NCBI GenBank assembly: GCA_000433095.1
Contig: HF991466.1
Span: 50,052 to 68,112 of the forward strand
Origin: Clostridium sp. CAG:967
Lineage (GTDB): Bacteria > Cyanobacteriota > Vampirovibrionia > Gastranaerophilales > Gastranaerophilaceae
Direction of reading: 5' to 3'
DNA length: 18,061 nucleotides
Shown here: piece by piece, positions 14,849-18,061 of the stretch
Numbering within the stretch: position 1 is the first letter of the stretch
Layout of the letters: each line of letters begins with the position of its first letter
Translations under genes and position numbers: made by a program
The notes under the pieces: model-generated
Seen by the model: the letters and a program-made list of their open reading frames with translations, nothing else
Told to the model about the DNA's origin: nothing
Database searches by the model: none

Positions 14849-14882
14849 TAAAGGTTCGGCAAATCGCTGGGCCTTTATTTTT
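14849..14882 (+). terminator. Terminator or attenuator between response regulator and kinase genes
   Basis: The left arm TAAAGGTTCGGC (14849-14860) pairs over its whole length with GCTGGGCCTTTA (14866-14877), including three G-U pairs, around the loop AAATC. TTTTT follows at 14878-14882. It starts about 20 bases after the regulator's stop codon and ends 13 bases before the kinase ATG, so it would reduce kinase expression relative to the regulator. Confidence 0.7.
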
Positions 14883-14895
14883 AAAGAGGGGTGAG

Positions 14896-15561
14896 ATGAA
14901 TAATTCAAATATCGTTTTTGAACAATCAAGATGCATAGCACATGAAATCAGAAATCACTTATCTATTTGTGAATTATACACACAAATTATTAAAAAGAAC
15001 CTTGAAAACGAAGGTGTTGAGAACAAATCTGTTGATAATGCCTTAAACTGTATTAAAAAATCATTAAAGATAATGAGCAATTCACTTCTAGATTTAAAGT
15101 CTTTAAACAATTATGAAAAAAAAGTTTGCGATTTAAAATCAATTGTTGAACAAGGCGTTCAACTCTCAACAGTTTACATTCACGATAAAGATATTAAAAT
15201 CAGCTGTAATCTTAAAGGCACTGCACCGGTTCTAATTGATGAAAACAAATTTTTAGCCTGTATAGTAAATATAATAAAAAATGCAATAGAAGCAATTGAC
15301 AAAACAGGGAAAATTCATATTGAATTGAATATCAAAAAAGATATTGCTGAAATAAAATTTTCCAACAACGGTGAGCCTATATCTCAGGCAAAACAACAGG
15401 CTATATTCGATGAGGGATACACGACAAAATCAACAGGCAGCGGTCTTGGACTGCATATATGCAAGAATAATTTAAAAGCCCAAGATGCAATTTTAAAATT
15501 AAACAAATCAACTTTAGACATTACAGAGTTTGAAATTGACATACCTGTTTATAAATATTAG
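14896..15561 (+). CDS. Soluble sensor-less histidine kinase
   Basis: A 221-residue kinase that contains only the transmitter. The H box is CIAHEIRNHLSI with phospho-acceptor His16. The ATPase domain has the N box NIIKNAIEAI (125-134, Asn129), a G1-like segment FSNNGEPI (155-162), an F-box-like FDEGYTTK (171-178) and the G2 box GSGLGLHIC (181-189). In G1 the usual Asp-x-Gly is Asn-Asn-Gly; several soluble NtrB-like kinases have this too, so activity is likely retained. There is no membrane segment and no PAS or other sensory domain, so it should sit in the cytoplasm and take its signal from a partner. AGGGG at 14887-14891 is a close-set ribosome binding site. It probably phosphorylates the regulator encoded just upstream. 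It ends three bases from the convergent gene. Confidence 0.88.
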   Translation: MNNSNIVFEQSRCIAHEIRNHLSICELYTQIIKKNLENEGVENKSVDNALNCIKKSLKIMSNSLLDLKSLNNYEKKVCDLKSIVEQGVQLSTVYIHDKDIKISCNLKGTAPVLIDENKFLACIVNIIKNAIEAIDKTGKIHIELNIKKDIAEIKFSNNGEPISQAKQQAIFDEGYTTKSTGSGLGLHICKNNLKAQDAILKLNKSTLDITEFEIDIPVYKY

Positions 15562-15582
15562 AGTTTAATTTTTAAACTTTTT
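15562..15582. terminator. Weak bidirectional hairpin between convergent genes
   Basis: AGTTTAA (15562-15568) pairs with TTAAACT (15572-15578) around a 3-base loop, followed by TTTT. The stem is mostly A-T and contains the stop codon of the convergent gene, so it would be a poor terminator, if one at all. Confidence 0.3.
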
Positions 15583-17838
15583 CAAAAGATTTGAATTATT
15601 TTCTTCATGAGTTATCTCTGCTGCTGCAACAGGTTTTGCCTGAATATTATCTGCTGAATTTTCCGTCACAAACACACGGGGATCATCAATTTTATCCATA
15701 GCTTTCATAATACCGATTTTGCCTGCTTTTTTCTGAATACTTGTAAGCCATGCATTAAATGCATAAGGAACACCGATTATCACACCCAGCACAGGAACAC
15801 CTGCAACAAGTCCGGTATTTATCAATGTCTTATAATTTTTATAATTGAAGTTCATACCCAATTCTTCCTGAAGCTCTTTGGGAATTTCTGTGCCTGTTTT
15901 GTTAGCTTTAGATTTTGCCCATATTTTTGTGCATTGTGCAAACATGTTACGTGTCCACTTAGCCAGAGGAGTTTGTTTAAAATGACTTGCAAAAAGCTCT
16001 GAAAATATTGATGAGATATCCTTTTTCTTTTCAGCAGCAACTGCCTCACTTACCCCCTGTCTGCCTATTTTGCCCAGTTCTGCAAGTAATGGCTCTGCAG
16101 CTTCTTTTAAAGCTTTATTTTGAGGGTATTCAAGAAAGGATTTTAAGTTTCCGTTGATAAGAGCTTGATGGAATTTTCTTACTGTGACTTTATCCTGTTG
16201 TTTAACAACAGAGTATAAATTATTTACTGCCGTTTTAATTGGAGATTTTGCATTAAAAGTTAAGTTAGTAAGCCAGTTGCCGACTTTTGTAATCGGGAAT
16301 TTTCCTTTTGCAATCGAAACAGCCAGCAAACCTATACTTAAGGTCGAACCTATTGACCAGGCAGTCATTCCTACTTCTTTTGCAATATCACACCCTGCTT
16401 CAACATCTTCCGAGTATCTCTGAGACATTTCGTCTATTTCATCAAATGCTCTGAATACATTTTTTTGGAGATTTTGAGCCTCAATCTTTTGAGCTTCCGA
16501 TACTTCTATTTCTTTAAATGCTTTTTGAATTTTTTCGTTTTCTTTTTGGGTTGTCTTTTTATATTTGTTATATTCACTCTTATCTTTGAAGTATTTGCCT
16601 ATAAATGAAAAACTGCTGCCTAATTTTTCAAAAAATCCCTGTTTTTGTTTATCAGCTTTAATATTTTCAGCTTTTTTCATATCTTCATCAGAATAAGCCA
16701 TTAATCTTGCAGGATTTTTCATTATATCCTGTCTTGCTTTGTAACGCCCTATTCTTGAAGCTGTTTTCTGCTCAACCGTACCTGTCATTGATATTCCAAG
16801 AGATGTCAAAACAGGAACCGCAAATGAAACTATTTTATTCACCTTAGGGCTTACTTTAAAAGCTTTTAATATTTGATTAATCCCAAAACCTAAAGGAATA
16901 GCCGCAAGCCACGAAACTGTTTGCAGAGTATCAAATGCATTTTCAAGATTTTCCGAATATTCCTCGGCTTTTATATTAATTTCTTTAACAGCATCAACAA
17001 TCAATTCTTTGTCTTCTTGAGCTTGTTGAAGTTTTTCAGCGCTGAGATTTTCATTCAAAGCTTTTAGTTTTTCAATTTCTTGCGGATCTTTTTGAGCAAG
17101 CCATTGTTCATAAGCTTTTTTATCCTTAGCAACATCTTTAAGCTCTTTAATCATTTTAGAGATACTGTTACGTTCTTTTTCATCAGGATATTTCTTCGCA
17201 ATCTCTTTTGCTTTCTCCATCTGTTCAGGAGTATAAACGACAAAGTTTTCAAGACCTTTAAGCTCATTTTGTTTAGCCTGATATCTGCCTATTCTTGAAG
17301 CTTCTTTCTGTTTTGATGTACTCCATAAAATCATACCTATAGTAGAAGCAAGCATTACGCCCAGCAAAACAAAAGGTCCACGTGTCTGAACTTTTCTGCT
17401 TATATTTGCAGCTTTTTCTGATAATTTATTATATTCTTTAAGCTTAATTTTTGTTTGTTCATCCGTAATATTTTTGCCATTAACTTCCGCATTAATTTTC
17501 TTCATTTTTTCTTTAATTTTAGCAGTCAGTTTCTTGTCTGCGAAGTTTATAATCGGAATTTGAGCTAAAGCAAGACCCAAAATAGGAACAGCAGATAACA
17601 TACTCGTTAGCTGTTCCATATTTTCACAGTTATCTTCCGAACGTGCATCCATAATTTCCGTAGCCCTGACTACTGCCTGTGCACGCTTATTGGTTAATTC
17701 CAATTTATCCTGAGGAATATCAAGTTCTTTTGCAAGATACTCTTTTCTCGCTCTTTCATCAGCCTGAACCTGTTCCCACTCATCATATTTGTTATAATTT
17801 TTTCTTACTTCATTAATTGAATTTAAAAATTGTCCCAT
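15565..17838 (-). CDS. Unrecognised three-module membrane protein
   Basis: A protein of 757 residues from the ATG at 17838, which has AGGGAA at 17841-17846. The frame also reaches a TTG at 17850 (4 more residues); residue numbers here use that longer form. I do not recognise the family. It has three diverged copies of one module. Each begins with a helix ending in R/Y-S-E-D/N (70-73, 298-301, 479-482). Then comes a hydrophobic segment (about 82-104, 309-327, 491-513), a spacer, a second hydrophobic segment (157-178, 337-358, 676-703), and the motif QKEASRIGRY (181-190), QKTASRIGRY (361-370) or the weaker QKKAGKIGIM (706-715). A Tyr-Thr/Ser-x-Glu-x-Met-x-K-A helix follows the first two. Long Lys/Glu-rich coiled coils join the modules, and the third holds an insertion of about 160 residues. 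There is no signal peptide. It is probably an inner-membrane scaffold; the function is unknown. Confidence 0.85.
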   Translation of the reverse strand: MGQFLNSINEVRKNYNKYDEWEQVQADERARKEYLAKELDIPQDKLELTNKRAQAVVRATEIMDARSEDNCENMEQLTSMLSAVPILGLALAQIPIINFADKKLTAKIKEKMKKINAEVNGKNITDEQTKIKLKEYNKLSEKAANISRKVQTRGPFVLLGVMLASTIGMILWSTSKQKEASRIGRYQAKQNELKGLENFVVYTPEQMEKAKEIAKKYPDEKERNSISKMIKELKDVAKDKKAYEQWLAQKDPQEIEKLKALNENLSAEKLQQAQEDKELIVDAVKEINIKAEEYSENLENAFDTLQTVSWLAAIPLGFGINQILKAFKVSPKVNKIVSFAVPVLTSLGISMTGTVEQKTASRIGRYKARQDIMKNPARLMAYSDEDMKKAENIKADKQKQGFFEKLGSSFSFIGKYFKDKSEYNKYKKTTQKENEKIQKAFKEIEVSEAQKIEAQNLQKNVFRAFDEIDEMSQRYSEDVEAGCDIAKEVGMTAWSIGSTLSIGLLAVSIAKGKFPITKVGNWLTNLTFNAKSPIKTAVNNLYSVVKQQDKVTVRKFHQALINGNLKSFLEYPQNKALKEAAEPLLAELGKIGRQGVSEAVAAEKKKDISSIFSELFASHFKQTPLAKWTRNMFAQCTKIWAKSKANKTGTEIPKELQEELGMNFNYKNYKTLINTGLVAGVPVLGVIIGVPYAFNAWLTSIQKKAGKIGIMKAMDKIDDPRVFVTENSADNIQAKPVAAAEITHEENNSNLLKKFKN

Positions 17839-17855
17839 TTTTCCCTGCAAATTTT

Positions 17856-17912
17856 TTACTTAATAAGATAAAAACACGAACAAAATAAAAATTGACAGTT
17901 CTTGCATCGCAT
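17856..17912 (-). CDS. Possible Cys-rich leader peptide ORF
   Basis: On the minus strand an ATG at 17912 opens an 18-codon frame, MRCKNCQFLFCSCFYLIK, ending in TAA 17 bases before the ATG of the large membrane protein. The microsatellite before it reads AGGAT on this strand, so each unit looks like a ribosome binding site. Four Cys in 18 residues is unusual. With a frame this short, chance cannot be excluded. Confidence 0.2.
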   Translation of the reverse strand: MRCKNCQFLFCSCFYLIK

Positions 17913-17920
17913 CCTATCCT
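17892..17920 (+). promoter_or_regulatory. Candidate promoter with its -10 in a microsatellite
   Basis: A perfect -35 box TTGACA (17892-17897) is followed after 17 bases by TATCCT (17915-17920), which matches the -10 consensus at four of six positions, including the first two and the last. The -10 lies inside the ATCCT repeat. Transcription would run rightward, out of the window. Confidence 0.4.
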
Positions 17921-17932
17921 ATCCTATCCTAT
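17911..17932. repeat. ATCCT pentanucleotide microsatellite
   Basis: Four perfect ATCCT units (17911-17930) plus AT. The unit length is not a multiple of three, and the tract is non-coding, lying 73 bases upstream of the large membrane protein's start. Tracts of this kind change length by strand slippage. A TATAAG follows at 17930-17935. Confidence 0.9.
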
Positions 17933-18037
17933 AAGAGAGTATACAAGGGTTTCAGTCATTTTAAAAATAAACTTTACATAATTTAACAATTCAATTCTTA
18001 TAAAGCAATATTAATTTTTTCAAATCTTTTATATTAA

Positions 18038-18056
18038 TATAATATATTTGTAGGGA
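18038..18056 (+). promoter_or_regulatory. -10 box and possible ribosome binding site of a gene past the window end
   Basis: A perfect TATAAT (18038-18043) and then AGGGA (18052-18056) suggest that a plus-strand gene starts just beyond base 18061. The -35 region is only a run of T. No start codon is visible inside the window. Confidence 0.35.
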
Positions 18057-18061
18057 AATCA

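Noticed and set aside
15358..15381. Asn in place of Asp in the kinase G1 box as a sign of a dead kinase
   Set aside because: Soluble NtrB-like kinases commonly have S-N-N-G there, and the N, F and G2 boxes are intact.
17911..17932. ATCCT repeat as a CRISPR or minisatellite array
   Set aside because: The unit is only five bases and there are no spacers, so it is a simple microsatellite.

Overview
The window is AT-rich, gene-dense bacterial DNA. It most resembles a gut-type Vampirovibrionia (Gastranaerophilales, formerly Melainabacteria), the non-photosynthetic relatives of cyanobacteria. This assignment is an inference from several signals: an FTLAEVLITLGIIG-type prepilin, an O-antigen-ligase-like protein with the cyanobacterial IctB signature, a DUF4330 protein, a cyanobacterial-style GHL10 hydrolase, and small proteins whose N-terminal tails end in an F-T-x-G motif. 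I see no rRNA, tRNA, CRISPR array, insertion sequence or phage gene.

Layout. 1-726: a prepilin-like protein cut off at its 5' end. 3619-704 (minus): an envelope operon of heptose-7-phosphate kinase (rfaE1), a DUF4330 membrane protein and the IctB/O-antigen-ligase-like protein. 3777-4250: a small lineage-type hypothetical protein. 4970-4236 (minus): a YfcE-like metallophosphoesterase. 5011-6066: ispG of the MEP isoprenoid pathway. 6103-9111: a clean operon with its own promoter and intrinsic terminator, encoding three exported proteins (a small secreted protein, a TPR protein and a GHL10 glycoside-hydrolase-like protein). 9129-11510: comEC, the DNA-uptake channel. 13860-11507 (minus): rmuC, a DUF2023-like gene and pyrF, driven by an extended -10 promoter. 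13861-14128: a 268-bp intergenic region rich in hairpins and repeats, forming the leader of the next gene. 14129-15561: a NarL-type response regulator, an attenuator-like hairpin and a soluble histidine kinase. 17838-15565 (minus): a 757-residue unrecognised membrane protein built from three diverged copies of one module. 17839-18061: an intergenic region with a pentanucleotide microsatellite beside a perfect -35 box.

How the parts fit. Most of the window serves the cell envelope and what crosses it: heptose and O-antigen-like chemistry, secreted hydrolase and TPR proteins, a pseudopilin and ComEC. IspG and PyrF are housekeeping enzymes. The two-component pair has no sensory domain, so its signal must come from a partner or the cytoplasm. 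All four convergent gene pairs overlap or nearly touch, so the terminators I can see lie mainly between same-direction genes.

The best candidates for something undescribed are the three-module membrane protein with its repeated QKxASRIGRY motif, the ATCCT microsatellite upstream of it, and the structured leader of the response regulator.
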